This document shows, in pieces, positions 55,690 through 64,000 of a DNA stretch of 64,000 bases. Where the stretch lies: assembly GCF_000224065.1 (NCBI RefSeq), contig NZ_AFWT01000024.1, positions 1 through 64,000 of the forward strand, read 5' to 3'. Numbering within the stretch: the first letter of the stretch is position 1; each line of letters starts with the position of its first letter. The position numbers were made by a program, and so were the translations under genes. Below the pieces are notes generated by a model. That model was given only the letters and a program-made list of their open reading frames with translations, was not told where the DNA came from and made no database searches. Source of the DNA: Thiorhodococcus drewsii AZ1. Its GTDB lineage: Bacteria; Pseudomonadota; Gammaproteobacteria; Chromatiales; Chromatiaceae.

Positions 55690-55732
55690 GTCGCGAAGAC
55701 ACCGACTCGGATGCAGTCGGTGTCTTCGCGAC
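55690..55732. terminator. Perfect 18-bp hairpin between ygfZ and lysS
   Basis: Arms 55690-55707 and 55715-55732 are fully complementary (outer GTCGCGAAG, inner ACCGACT) with a 7-base loop CGGATGC. It fills most of the 60-base gap between convergent stops and so would serve both strands. No U-run is seen. Confidence 0.8.
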
Positions 55733-55740
55733 CGATCGCA

Positions 55741-57282
55741 TCAGGTTTCCGGGCGCATGTGCGGGAACAGCAGGACATCACGGATCGAGGGCGAATCCGT
55801 GAAGAGCATGACCAGCCGGTCGATACCGATCCCCTCGCCCGCCGTCGGCGGCATACCGTGCTCCAGGGCGCGGACATAGTCGGCGTCGTAGAACATAGCC
55901 TCCTGATCGCCTGCATCCTTTTCCGCGACTTGCTGCCGGAATCGCTCGGCCTGGTCCTCGGCGTCGTTCAGCTCCGAGAATCCGTTAGCGATCTCGCGAC
56001 CGCCGACGAAGAACTCGAAACGATCGGTCACGAAGGGATCTTCATCGTTGCGTCGCGCCAAGGGCGAAACCTCGGTCGGATAGCGCGTGATGAAGGTCGG
56101 ATCCATGAGACGACCCTCAACGGTCATCTCGAAGATCTCGATCTGTACCTTGCCCAGCCCCCAGGTCGGTTTCAGCTTGATGCCGAGCCGTTCCGCCACC
56201 TGCTTGGCCCGATCCAGATCGTCGATCTCCTCGGCGGTCAGATCCGGATTAAAGCGCAGGATCGAGTCGCGCACGCTCATGCGCGCGAAAGGCTTGCCGA
56301 AGTCGTAGGTCTCGCCCTGATACTGGATCTCGGTGCGACCGAGCACCTCCAGGGCCATGCGGCGCAGCATGTCCTCGGTCAGGTCCATGAGGTCGCGGTA
56401 GTCCGCATAGGCCTCGTAGAACTCCAGCATGGTGAACTCGGGATTGTGACGCGTCGACAACCCCTCGTTGCGGAAGTTGCGATTGATCTCGTAGACCCGC
56501 TCGAATCCGCCGACCACCAGACGCTTGAGGAAGAGCTCGGGCGCAATGCGCAGGAACAGCTGCATGTCGAGCGCATTGTGGTGGGTGACGAAGGGACGCG
56601 CCACGGCACCGCCCGGAATCACCTGCATCATGGGGGTCTCGACCTCCAGGAAGCTCCGAGCGTTCAGATAATCGCGGATGAACTGAACGATGGCGGTACG
56701 CACGCGAAAGGTCTCGCGCGCGGTGGAGTTCATGATGAGATCCAGATACCGCTGGCGATAGCGGCTCTCCATGTCGGTCAGACCATGGAATTTCTCCGGT
56801 AGCGGTCGCAACGCCTTGGTCAGCAGCCGAATGGATTCGCAGCGGATGGAGAGCTCGCCGGTCTTGGTCTTGAAGAGCACACCCTCGACACCGAGGATGT
56901 CGCCGAGATCCAGGTCGCGCTTGAAGGACGCGTAGGCCTCCTGCCCGATCTGATCGCGCTGGACGAAGAGCTGGATGCGCCCCGACATGTCCTGTATATG
57001 GGCGAAGCTCGCCTTGCCCATGACGCGGCGCGTCATGAGACGGCCGGCGATCCGGACCCGAACGGCCTCTGCTTCGAGGGCCTCGGCGTCCGTGTCTCCA
57101 TGCGTGGCATGGAGGTCGCCGGCAAGCGCATCACGACGAAAATCGTTGGGGAAGGCGACACCCTGATCGCGCAACTGCGCCAGCTTCTCGCGCCGTTGCG
57201 CGATCAGCTTGTTCTCGTCCAGCGCCTCGCTAGCGCCTGGCTTGGAGTCTGGGTTCGGGTTCTGTTCTGCCTTTTGGCTCAT
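55741..57282 (-). CDS. lysS: Lysine-tRNA ligase (class II)
   Basis: A 513-residue class II synthetase that charges tRNA-Lys. An N-terminal OB-fold anticodon-binding domain ([20 protein letters not shown]) precedes the catalytic domain with motif 1 ([10 protein letters not shown]), motif 2 ([20 protein letters not shown]) and motif 3 ([14 protein letters not shown]). It lies 20 bases downstream of prfB, an operon order conserved in many bacteria. ATG 57282 is taken; ATG 57288 is equally close. Confidence 0.95.
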   Translation of the reverse strand: MSQKAEQNPNPDSKPGASEALDENKLIAQRREKLAQLRDQGVAFPNDFRRDALAGDLHATHGDTDAEALEAEAVRVRIAGRLMTRRVMGKASFAHIQDMSGRIQLFVQRDQIGQEAYASFKRDLDLGDILGVEGVLFKTKTGELSIRCESIRLLTKALRPLPEKFHGLTDMESRYRQRYLDLIMNSTARETFRVRTAIVQFIRDYLNARSFLEVETPMMQVIPGGAVARPFVTHHNALDMQLFLRIAPELFLKRLVVGGFERVYEINRNFRNEGLSTRHNPEFTMLEFYEAYADYRDLMDLTEDMLRRMALEVLGRTEIQYQGETYDFGKPFARMSVRDSILRFNPDLTAEEIDDLDRAKQVAERLGIKLKPTWGLGKVQIEIFEMTVEGRLMDPTFITRYPTEVSPLARRNDEDPFVTDRFEFFVGGREIANGFSELNDAEDQAERFRQQVAEKDAGDQEAMFYDADYVRALEHGMPPTAGEGIGIDRLVMLFTDSPSIRDVLLFPHMRPET

Positions 57283-57302
57283 CGGCATGAATTCTCTGGG
57301 AT

Positions 57303-58401
57303 TTAGAGCCCGCTCTTAAGACTGGCTTCGATAAAGGGATCGAGATTACCGTCCAGCACGGACTGGGTATTCGCGATCTCCACCCCGGTACGCAGATCCT
57401 TGATGCGTGACTGATCCAACACGTACGAACGGATCTGGCTGCCCCAGCCGATGTCGGACTTGGTGTCCTCCAGGGCCTGCTGGGTCGCCTGACGCTTCTG
57501 CATCTCCAGCTCGTAAAGCTTGGCCTTGAGCTGTTTCATGGCCTGATCTTTGTTCTTGTGCTGCGAGCGGTCGTTTTGGCACTGGGTCACGAGACCCGTC
57601 GGCATGTGGGTGATACGCACCGCCGACTCGGTCCGGTTGACGTGCTGACCGCCAGCACCGCTGGCACGATAGACATCAATGCGCAGATCGGCCGGGTTGA
57701 TCTCGATCTCGACGCTGTCGTCGACCTCGGGCGAGACGAACAAGGAGGCGAAGGAGGTATGCCGCCGGTTGCCCGAATCGAACGGCGACTTGCGCACCAG
57801 GCGATGCACGCCGGTTTCGGTGCGGAGCCAGCCAAAGGCGTACTCGCCTTCGAAGCGGATGGTCGCGGACTTGATGCCGGCGACCTCGCCGGGCGATGCT
57901 TCCATCAACTCGGTCTTGAAGCCGCGCCGCTCGCCCCAGCGCAAAAACATGCGCAGCAGCATCTCGGCCCAATCCTGGGCCTCGGTTCCGCCGGAACCGG
58001 CCTGGATGTCGACAAAGGCGTTCTTCGAATCCATCTCGCCGGAGAACATCCGACGGAATTCGAGCTCGGCCACGCGCGACTCATAGGTTTCGAGATCCGC
58101 AACCAGGGACGTGAGCGTCTCGTCATCGGCCTCCTCGGCCGCCATTTCGAGCAGCTCGTCCGCGTCCGTCAGCGCGGCGGTCATCTCGTCGATGGTCAAC
58201 ACCACCGCCTCCAGGGTCGCACGCTCGCGACCGAGCGCCTGCGCACGGCTGGGGTCGTTCCAGATCGCGGGATCTTCGAGTTCCCGCAGGACCTCGGTCA
58301 GACGATCTTGACGTTCCGCGTAGTCAAAGATACCCCCTGAGGGACTCTAGGCGTCCCTTCAGGTCGTTGATTTGGTGTGCGATCGGATTGATGTCGATCA
58401 T
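57303..58401 (-). CDS. prfB: Peptide chain release factor 2, with programmed +1 frameshift
   Basis: RF2 releases the nascent chain at UGA and UAA codons. The gene is in two frames: a 25-codon leader from ATG 58401 ([20 protein letters not shown]) ending at TGA 58324-58326, and the main frame to 57303, joined by a +1 shift. About 365 residues result. The catalytic GGQ is in [10 protein letters not shown] and the stop-recognition SPF is in [10 protein letters not shown]. It is followed by lysS and preceded, after 62 bases, by an HDOD gene on the same strand. The shift makes RF2 levels self-regulating. Confidence 0.95.
58322..58338 (-). promoter_or_regulatory. RF2 frameshift site
   Basis: On the minus strand AGGGGG (58338-58333) acts as internal Shine-Dalgarno sequence, followed by TAT, the slippery CTT (58329-58327) and TGA-C. 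This is identical to the E. coli prfB recoding signal. Low RF2 favours slippage past TGA. Confidence 0.95.
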
Positions 58402-58463
58402 GGTGGGCTCCGGCCGGTAAAACCCGGCAGTATAGCGGCTATCACCGGATGGGCGCCAATCCG

Positions 58464-59429
58464 TCACAATTGCGTGGCCCATTCCCCCGCTTGGGCCCGA
58501 TCGCACAGCGCCGCCCAATCCTCGTCATCGATCGCCAGATCGCGCAGTGCGCGCTCCTGATCCGCCGGCAGCTCCAGCTGCTCATGGTTGCCGTGACGCA
58601 TGACGACCAGAGAGTGCGCAAGCTTGGACAGCGCGACCAGAACCCCAACCGCCGAATCGGCGGAAAAACCGAAATCCGAGTCATGGTGATGATAGATGGC
58701 CAACGCGATGTGCTCGGGAAGCCGCCAATTGCCGGCCAACAGGAAGCCGACGGTCACATGGTCGACGCCGAGACGCTTGCGCTCGTACTCCATCAGACCG
58801 AGCGGATCCGTCTCGTTGCGCAGCACCCATTCAGTGCCGTAGTCGGGCGCCATCTCGACGAAGATCAGACTGCCGGCATTCTGCATGATGCCGAACAGAT
58901 ACGCCTCGTCGAGCGCCACGCCTCCGACCACCTCGGCGACCGTGAGTATCGCCCGTGCGCGTACCATCATGCCGTCCCAGACCACCTGCGCCGGCCCCTC
59001 GGTCACGCCAAGCATGCGCTGGATGGCCTGAGCGGTCACCAGATTCGTCAAACGCGCGATCCCCATCATGGCGACCGCTTGGTGCATATTGGTGATCTTG
59101 GTGCGACAGCGGAACAGCGGCGAATTGACCGCCTTCATGACCTGACCGGTCAGAGACACGTCCCGTGAGATGAGTTCGGCCGCCACCCGGATATCCGGTT
59201 CGGGACGTCCGAGTTCATCGCGCAAGGCGAACACGACGTCCGGAATCTGCGGAATCCGGGCCTTGCGCACGGCCTGAAAGGCAAGTTCCAAATCGGGCTT
59301 GGGTGGATATCGATAGGACGCAGACGGCGTCGAATGATCGAGGGGCATTTCAGACATGATGATTCTGTTCGCGCGTATGACGCTGCTCGAGCGGATGAGA
59401 GGAGTGGGTCGCGATGCCATCGAATCCAT
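58464..59429 (-). CDS. HDOD-domain protein
   Basis: A 321-residue cytoplasmic protein. The HDOD domain (about 60-260) shows IPQIPDVVFALRDELGRP, SRDVSLTGQVMKAVNSPLF, MHQAVAMMGIARLTNL and LFGIMQNAGSLIF; the acid/His pairs of active HD phosphohydrolases are not complete, as usual for HDOD. These proteins act as regulators in signalling and c-di-GMP pathways. ATG 59429 is supported by GGAG 7 bases upstream; ATG 59357 is an alternative. It may share a transcript with prfB. Confidence 0.88.
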   Translation of the reverse strand: MDSMASRPTPLIRSSSVIRANRIIMSEMPLDHSTPSASYRYPPKPDLELAFQAVRKARIPQIPDVVFALRDELGRPEPDIRVAAELISRDVSLTGQVMKAVNSPLFRCRTKITNMHQAVAMMGIARLTNLVTAQAIQRMLGVTEGPAQVVWDGMMVRARAILTVAEVVGGVALDEAYLFGIMQNAGSLIFVEMAPDYGTEWVLRNETDPLGLMEYERKRLGVDHVTVGFLLAGNWRLPEHIALAIYHHHDSDFGFSADSAVGVLVALSKLAHSLVVMRHGNHEQLELPADQERALRDLAIDDEDWAALCDRAQAGEWATQL

Positions 59430-59602
59430 GAGGCGACTCCGTTGCGCCCAAGCTTAACCCAAGTCACCAGATCTGCGATAAGCAACCGTGCGCAACACGG
59501 AAAAGACACACGCGCAGCAGCGGAGATCTATCGTCATAGCGACACACGCCCTATGATGGCGCGCTTCAGACTTACGACGACGGCGGAGGACCTACGCGCA
59601 CG

Positions 59603-60262
59603 ATGGACGCCGAATTTTGGTTGGAACGCTGGCAGCGCCGAGAGATTGGCTGGCACCAGGACGACATCAACGCCCATCTTCAGGAGTATTGGCCGAGTCT
59701 CGGCGTGGATTCGAATACCCTGGTCTTCGTCCCACTGTGCGGGAAAACACTGGATCTACTCTGGCTGGTCAGTCAGGGACACCGCGTGATCGGGGTCGAA
59801 TTGGTCGAGACCGCCGTCCAGGAGGTGTTCGCCGAACAGGGACTGACGCCAACCGTCACCGACCTCCCTCCCTTTCGGCTCTACCAGGTCGACGAACTCC
59901 GCATCCTGTGCGGCGACTTCTTCGCGCTCACGCCCGAGCATCTGGCCGGGGTGGGCGCCCTATTCGACCGGGCCTCGCTGATCGCTTTCCCGCCCGAGAT
60001 GCGCCAGCAATACGCCGACAGGCTCGCGACCCTGATGCCGGTCCCAGTCCCGACCCTACTCGTGACACTGGAATACGCCCAGCATGAGCGCCCTGGACCG
60101 CCCTTCTCGGTTCGATCGGAGGAAGTCCATGCACTCTTCGATGCGCGTTACCAGGTCGAATCCCTGGCCAGACTGGACGTTCTCGAAGAATCTCCGGCAT
60201 ATCTCAAGCGACGCATGACGCAACTGCATGAGCAGGTCTACCGACTCAGCCCCAGCCCCTGA
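59603..60262 (+). CDS. tpm: Thiopurine S-methyltransferase
   Basis: A 219-residue SAM-dependent methyltransferase. The start FWLERWQRREIGWHQDD, the SAM-binding VPLCGKTLDLLWLVSQGH, GVELVETAV and FDRASLIAFPPEMRQQY are characteristic of TPMT. Bacterial members methylate thiols and also selenium and tellurium oxyanion products, giving volatile methylated forms. The gene is alone, divergent from the HDOD gene. The TTG/ATG choice is not in doubt because the family begins at this ATG. Confidence 0.93.
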   Translation: MDAEFWLERWQRREIGWHQDDINAHLQEYWPSLGVDSNTLVFVPLCGKTLDLLWLVSQGHRVIGVELVETAVQEVFAEQGLTPTVTDLPPFRLYQVDELRILCGDFFALTPEHLAGVGALFDRASLIAFPPEMRQQYADRLATLMPVPVPTLLVTLEYAQHERPGPPFSVRSEEVHALFDARYQVESLARLDVLEESPAYLKRRMTQLHEQVYRLSPSP

Positions 60263-60280
60263 CCCAAGGCCGAGATGCGG

Positions 60281-61153
60281 TCAACCGAGGGCGGTCGACC
60301 AGAAATCGTCGAGTGCCTTCATCGTCTCTTCGGGCCGTTCCCAATGCGGAAGCCCAAGGTTGGGCGCCAACGAGACCGAACGCCAATTCGGCCGTCTGGC
60401 CAACAGCTCGGGCAGATGCTCGAAGGTGACATAGGGGTCGCGATCGGCGATCGCCAGAACCGGCAGATCTGTCAGGCGATCGTAGAGAGCGGCGACCGCG
60501 TTGGCGGTGAAGAGCTGGGTCGAGAGGAAGGTCAGCGGGGCATGTCGCGCGCCCGGCTGATGCGAGGTCGCATAGGCGTAATCGATCACGTCCGAAGGAA
60601 CGTCGGTCGTCAGCGATCGACCGAGGAAATAGCGGATACTGGGACGTGATGAGACCAGCCGAAACAAACCCTGGCCGAGCAGTGGCAAACCGAGGAAGGC
60701 ACGGATGAAACGCGCGGTTCGGGTTCCGGGTAGGCTTTGCCGACCGAACCCCGTGGGCGAGATCATGACCAGTGAGGCGACCTGCTCCGGCGCGTTGAGC
60801 GCGGCACGCGCGGCGAATTCGGCGCTGAGCGAGAGCGCAAGCAGGTCCGCAGGCTGCCCGACAACCTGACGCAGGAAATCAGCGATTGTCTCTGCGTAGA
60901 ACGCTGGGGAATATCCGCTCTTCGGGCGGCTGGAATGGCCGAACCCAGGCAGATCCAGACTGTAGACCGGTCGCTTGCCGCGATAATGCTCGAAGAACGG
61001 CTTGACCTCGAAGCTGCTACAGGCCGCATTGATGCTATGAATCAGCACCAGCGGGCGACCCGAGCCCGTATCGTCCTGGTAATAGGCGACGTGCTCGCCA
61101 GAGGCCGCCCGATAACTGGACCGCGTCGTCGCCAAGGCATTGGGAAGTGTCAC
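60281..61153 (-). CDS. Alpha/beta hydrolase
   Basis: About 290 residues without a signal peptide. The fold is shown by GRPLVLIHSINAACSSFEV, LDLPGFGHSSRP and a nucleophile in LALSLSAEF, where the usual G-x-S-x-G is relaxed to L-S-L-S-A. The acid is in ADRDPYV and the His in LGLPHWE. Substrate unknown. GTG 61153 is the proposed start because AAGGAG lies 8 bases upstream; GTG 61198 would add 15 residues without support. It converges with tpm. Confidence 0.85.
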   Translation of the reverse strand: MTLPNALATTRSSYRAASGEHVAYYQDDTGSGRPLVLIHSINAACSSFEVKPFFEHYRGKRPVYSLDLPGFGHSSRPKSGYSPAFYAETIADFLRQVVGQPADLLALSLSAEFAARAALNAPEQVASLVMISPTGFGRQSLPGTRTARFIRAFLGLPLLGQGLFRLVSSRPSIRYFLGRSLTTDVPSDVIDYAYATSHQPGARHAPLTFLSTQLFTANAVAALYDRLTDLPVLAIADRDPYVTFEHLPELLARRPNWRSVSLAPNLGLPHWERPEETMKALDDFWSTALG

Positions 61154-61255
61154 GGGAATGTCTCCTTGATCAGAGGGGCGCTCGTCCCGGTACGACACAT
61201 CGGAAGAAATCCGCGTCGGACCGGCTCAGGCGCCAGTAAGGTCGAAGGAGGCGGA

Positions 61256-64000
61256 TTAGACCATATCCTCGATGAACAGGGGCTTTCCAATAGCGAACCC
61301 CTGCGCATAATCGACGCCGATATCGCGTAGGAGCTCAAGGATTTCCTGATTCTCCACGTACTCCGCAATCGTCTTCTTACCCATGAAATGGGCGATCTCG
61401 TTGAAGGACTTGACGATCTCCCGATCGTGCGGGCTGACCAGAATGTCCTTGACGAACGACCCGTCGATCTTGACGAAATCCACCGGCAAACGCTTGAGAT
61501 AGCTGTACGAGGACATACCGGCGCCGAAGTCATCCAAGGCGATACGGCAGCCGAGCGACTTGATGTCTTCCAGGATAATGGCCGCCTGGTCCAGATTCAC
61601 GATCGCAGCGGTCTCGGTGACCTCGAAACTGACCATCTCGACCGGAATCGCGAAGCGCTCGATCCCGGCCCGAATATAATTGATCAGACCTGGATCGCTC
61701 AGCGATTGACCGGACAGATTGATCGCCACACCGCCGATCTCGCGCACCTTGAGCGGATGGGCGTTGACCCAGCTGAATGCCTCTTCGATTACCTGCCGAT
61801 CGACCTCGCGCATCATGTTGAATGCCTCGGCGGCGGCGATGAAAGACTGCAGCGGGAGCGGCACGCCCTGATCGTCGTACACACTCAGCAGGATCTCGCA
61901 ATGCGGACTCAGATCGGCGGAGGAGTCGAGCGGCACGATCGGCTGATAGCGCAGCTTCCTTCTCCCCGCCTTGATGACGTCCTCGGCCTGCGCCCAGCCG
62001 CGCATATGGTCGAGCTGACGGGAAATCAGATCGTTGTCCTCGCGGAACATGACGACCCGGTCCCCACCCTCGCGCTGGGCGGCAAGACAGGCGACGCTTG
62101 CGGCCGAGATCAGCTTCTCGGGACTGCTGTTGTCGCCAAGCAGCATGGCGAGCCCCAGGCTCCCCGAGATGCGAAACGGCTTGCCCTGCAAATCGAACGG
62201 CATGACGTTCAGTCCGGCGCGAATGGACTCACCGATCTCCATCGCATGCTCCCGGTCCATCACGGGCGCCAGAAATCCGAAACGACTGCCGCCCATGTAG
62301 GCAAGACAGACGGCATCCGGGGCCACGCCCTCAAGCAGACGCGCCACGGCGGTCAGCATGCGTTCGCCGACCGAGTAACCGAAGGTTCCGGTCAGGGTGT
62401 CGTAGCGATCCAGCTCGAGGAACCCGAGCGCATGACGATTGGATACCCCCGCCTCGGTCAGCAATAGCTGAGTCAGGGATCCGATCAGACGGCGCTGATT
62501 GGAGAGCCCCGTCAGAGGATCGTGCGTCTCGTGATATTGCAGCCGCTCCTGCATCTCGGAGAGCGCCGCATCGGCCGCGCGCGTCACGATCCGCCTGTCC
62601 GATGGCGCTTGAGCACGAGCCTGACCACGCAGAAAGGCCTCGGCGAGTCGAGAACGCCGCAGCACTTTCACCTTCTTGCCCATGGTGTCGGTCACCGCCA
62701 GACGGGATCCGTCCTCGTTGCGCCAGATGAGACGAAGCGCCTTGCTGCTCTCCTTCCCGCGCATCCAGATGAGCGCACCGAGCGGTAGGTCCTCGACCTG
62801 GGCGATCGCGCGCTCCCAGTCGGACGGCGAAACGCTCGCCGGCATATGCTCGGGCTCGTTCTCCGAATCGGGCAGGATCGGGCAGAAGAGCAGATAGTCG
62901 TCCTCGCGGTCGAGCGAGGCCCGCGAGCGTCGCACGGCGGTATCGATACGCCCCAGCACATCGTTGACGACGACCGGATCCGTGCCGATATAGGCCAGTG
63001 CATCGCGCATGCCGCCCACCAAGCTATCGAGGTCCATCAAGCCCTCGGACGGAGTCTCACCCTCTCCCCCCGTCATCAGATGCAACGACCACAGCAGATT
63101 CCAATAGCGATTCCAACGCTCGGACTGCATGCCGAGATTGGCACAGACCATGTCCAGCAGATTGCGCCAGCCGACCTGAAGCAGCTCGTCGATCACCTTA
63201 TGGATACGTTTTCCATCGAAGGCCGCGTTCAGCGTGCGACGCACCTCTCCTCGGGCAAGCCGGCCACGCTCGCGCGACTCGCAGACGCCGACCCAATTGG
63301 AGATGTTGCCCTGATACTCATTTCCGGCGCGCTGCTCGAGACTCGCCAAACGCTTCGACAATTCATCGACAAGCTTGGGATCGCGTCCATCCGAGTCGAC
63401 CAGCTTCTTCACCACCTCTTCGTATTCGCGCCGCACCCCCTCGTCCGCTCCCTCGTCGTTGAGGAGAAACATCGCCAAATGTTCGAGCTGATTGATCAGG
63501 TTGACCAGCGGCTGATTGTTATCGGCGATGCCGGACGGCGAGGTCACGGCCATCGAGAGCAAGCGGGTCGATAGCGGCTTGATCAGCGATTTGAGTCGTT
63601 GGGGCGTCGTGGGATCGGCCAGCATGTGCGAAAGCAGTCGATCCGTGACGTCGACGCGCTCCTCGACCTGGGGAGACATCACGGGCTTTTGGGCCGTCTT
63701 GCCGTTAGACGTCTTCTCCTCCGCCGCGTGCAGCCACTGAGCGACGAGATCGCGCAGGGGACGACTAGGATCGGGATCGGGCATCTGAAAACCCGACGGC
63801 AGATTGGCCAATAGATCGGCGATCCGTCGCCCGCCGGCATAATGCCGGGCGCGCTGGTCAAGCATCGGATAGGTAAAGGGGGACTGATAGCTCGCAAGCA
63901 GATTCGCCACCAAACCGGCGGCCTTCTCGTAACTGGATTGCTGGGCACTCCCTGCCGATGAGGGCGGAGGAACCGATGTCCCGAGCGAGTCGTTGCCGAC
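61256..64000 (-). CDS. DUF1631-GGDEF-EAL protein, 5' end outside the window
   Basis: At least 914 residues; the frame runs open to the right edge. The N-terminal half matches DUF1631-type proteins (LLSHMLADPTTPQRLKSLI, DVLGRIDTAVRRSRASL near the middle), with an HtpX-like PilZ-type segment (LPLGALIWMRGKESSKALRL). Then come a GGDEF domain (DPLTGLSNQRRLIG) whose signature is GGSRF and so is probably inactive, and an EAL domain with EILLSV in place of EAL but intact NLSGQSLSD, EVTETAAI, DDFGAGMSSYSYLKRL, KIDGSF and YAQGF. A c-di-GMP phosphodiesterase or receptor role is likely. The family regulates motility and biofilm formation. Confidence 0.88.
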   Translation of the reverse strand, partial: VGNDSLGTSVPPPSSAGSAQQSSYEKAAGLVANLLASYQSPFTYPMLDQRARHYAGGRRIADLLANLPSGFQMPDPDPSRPLRDLVAQWLHAAEEKTSNGKTAQKPVMSPQVEERVDVTDRLLSHMLADPTTPQRLKSLIKPLSTRLLSMAVTSPSGIADNNQPLVNLINQLEHLAMFLLNDEGADEGVRREYEEVVKKLVDSDGRDPKLVDELSKRLASLEQRAGNEYQGNISNWVGVCESRERGRLARGEVRRTLNAAFDGKRIHKVIDELLQVGWRNLLDMVCANLGMQSERWNRYWNLLWSLHLMTGGEGETPSEGLMDLDSLVGGMRDALAYIGTDPVVVNDVLGRIDTAVRRSRASLDREDDYLLFCPILPDSENEPEHMPASVSPSDWERAIAQVEDLPLGALIWMRGKESSKALRLIWRNEDGSRLAVTDTMGKKVKVLRRSRLAEAFLRGQARAQAPSDRRIVTRAADAALSEMQERLQYHETHDPLTGLSNQRRLIGSLTQLLLTEAGVSNRHALGFLELDRYDTLTGTFGYSVGERMLTAVARLLEGVAPDAVCLAYMGGSRFGFLAPVMDREHAMEIGESIRAGLNVMPFDLQGKPFRISGSLGLAMLLGDNSSPEKLISAASVACLAAQREGGDRVVMFREDNDLISRQLDHMRGWAQAEDVIKAGRRKLRYQPIVPLDSSADLSPHCEILLSVYDDQGVPLPLQSFIAAAEAFNMMREVDRQVIEEAFSWVNAHPLKVREIGGVAINLSGQSLSDPGLINYIRAGIERFAIPVEMVSFEVTETAAIVNLDQAAIILEDIKSLGCRIALDDFGAGMSSYSYLKRLPVDFVKIDGSFVKDILVSPHDREIVKSFNEIAHFMGKKTIAEYVENQEILELLRDIGVDYAQGFAIGKPLFIEDMV

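Noticed and set aside
58205-58401. prfB looked like a pseudogene with a stop codon and frame change
   Set aside because: The junction carries the complete programmed +1 frameshift signal, so it is a normal prfB.

Overview
The window looks like chromosomal DNA of a GC-rich gammaproteobacterium, most likely a purple sulfur bacterium of the Chromatiaceae (inference). The evidence is a form II RuBisCO gene (cbbM), a dissimilatory-type ATP sulfurylase gene (sat), a stand-alone DsrC-family gene, an octahaem tetrathionate-reductase-type cytochrome with its own cytochrome b, and gammaproteobacterial gene orders such as rnm-yciO-M50 protease-trpS-scpA-scpB-rluB and prfB-lysS. No rRNA, tRNA, CRISPR array or complete insertion sequence was found.

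Region 1 (1-5.8 kb) is accessory in character. It holds the last codons of an IS630-type transposase and a 1785-residue secreted mosaic protein (beta-propeller repeats, DUF11-like domains, a cysteine-rich island, a DUF4214 C-terminus). Region 2 (5.8-15.7 kb) is envelope and signalling: a membrane GTPase, PbpG endopeptidase, a TrhA-type membrane protein, SlyX, an unrecognised zinc-ribbon/helical-repeat protein, and a three-gene set of porin, PstS-like periplasmic protein and membrane c-di-GMP enzyme. Region 3 (15.7-21.7 kb, minus strand) is the conserved rnm-to-rluB cluster with several overlapping genes.

Region 4 (21.9-35.9 kb) holds an unknown gene, a compact ExbB-ExbD-TonB operon, a DUF3050 protein, a DsrC paralogue, an ammonium transporter with a convincing sigma-54 promoter and NtrC-like site, a chemoreceptor, pqiABC for lipid transport between the membranes, an alpha/beta hydrolase, a Bcr/CflA exporter and a 59-residue DUF2892 protein. 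Region 5 (36-41 kb) has a diguanylate cyclase, a YqhA-type membrane protein, the octahaem cytochrome/cytochrome b pair ended by a textbook terminator, and UbiT.

Region 6 (41-51.5 kb) carries a DUF808 protein, a periplasmic hydrolase, cbbM with tandem LysR-type palindromes upstream, a BASS-family transporter, metY, a pentapeptide-repeat protein, sat, a small unknown gene and a lytic transglycosylase. Region 7 (51.8-64 kb) has a YcbK-type peptidase, an RNB ribonuclease, ygfZ, lysS, prfB with an intact programmed +1 frameshift, an HDOD protein, tpm, another hydrolase, and a DUF1631-GGDEF-EAL protein cut by the window edge.

Carbon fixation (cbbM), sulfur oxidation (sat, DsrC paralogue, possibly the octahaem cytochrome), ammonium uptake and several c-di-GMP enzymes fit an autotrophic sulfur-oxidising bacterium that adjusts its surface behaviour. 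I found no single locus that is certainly an undescribed system. The best candidates are the porin/PstS-like/c-di-GMP operon, the octahaem cytochrome locus with its twin palindromes, and the lone DsrC paralogue.
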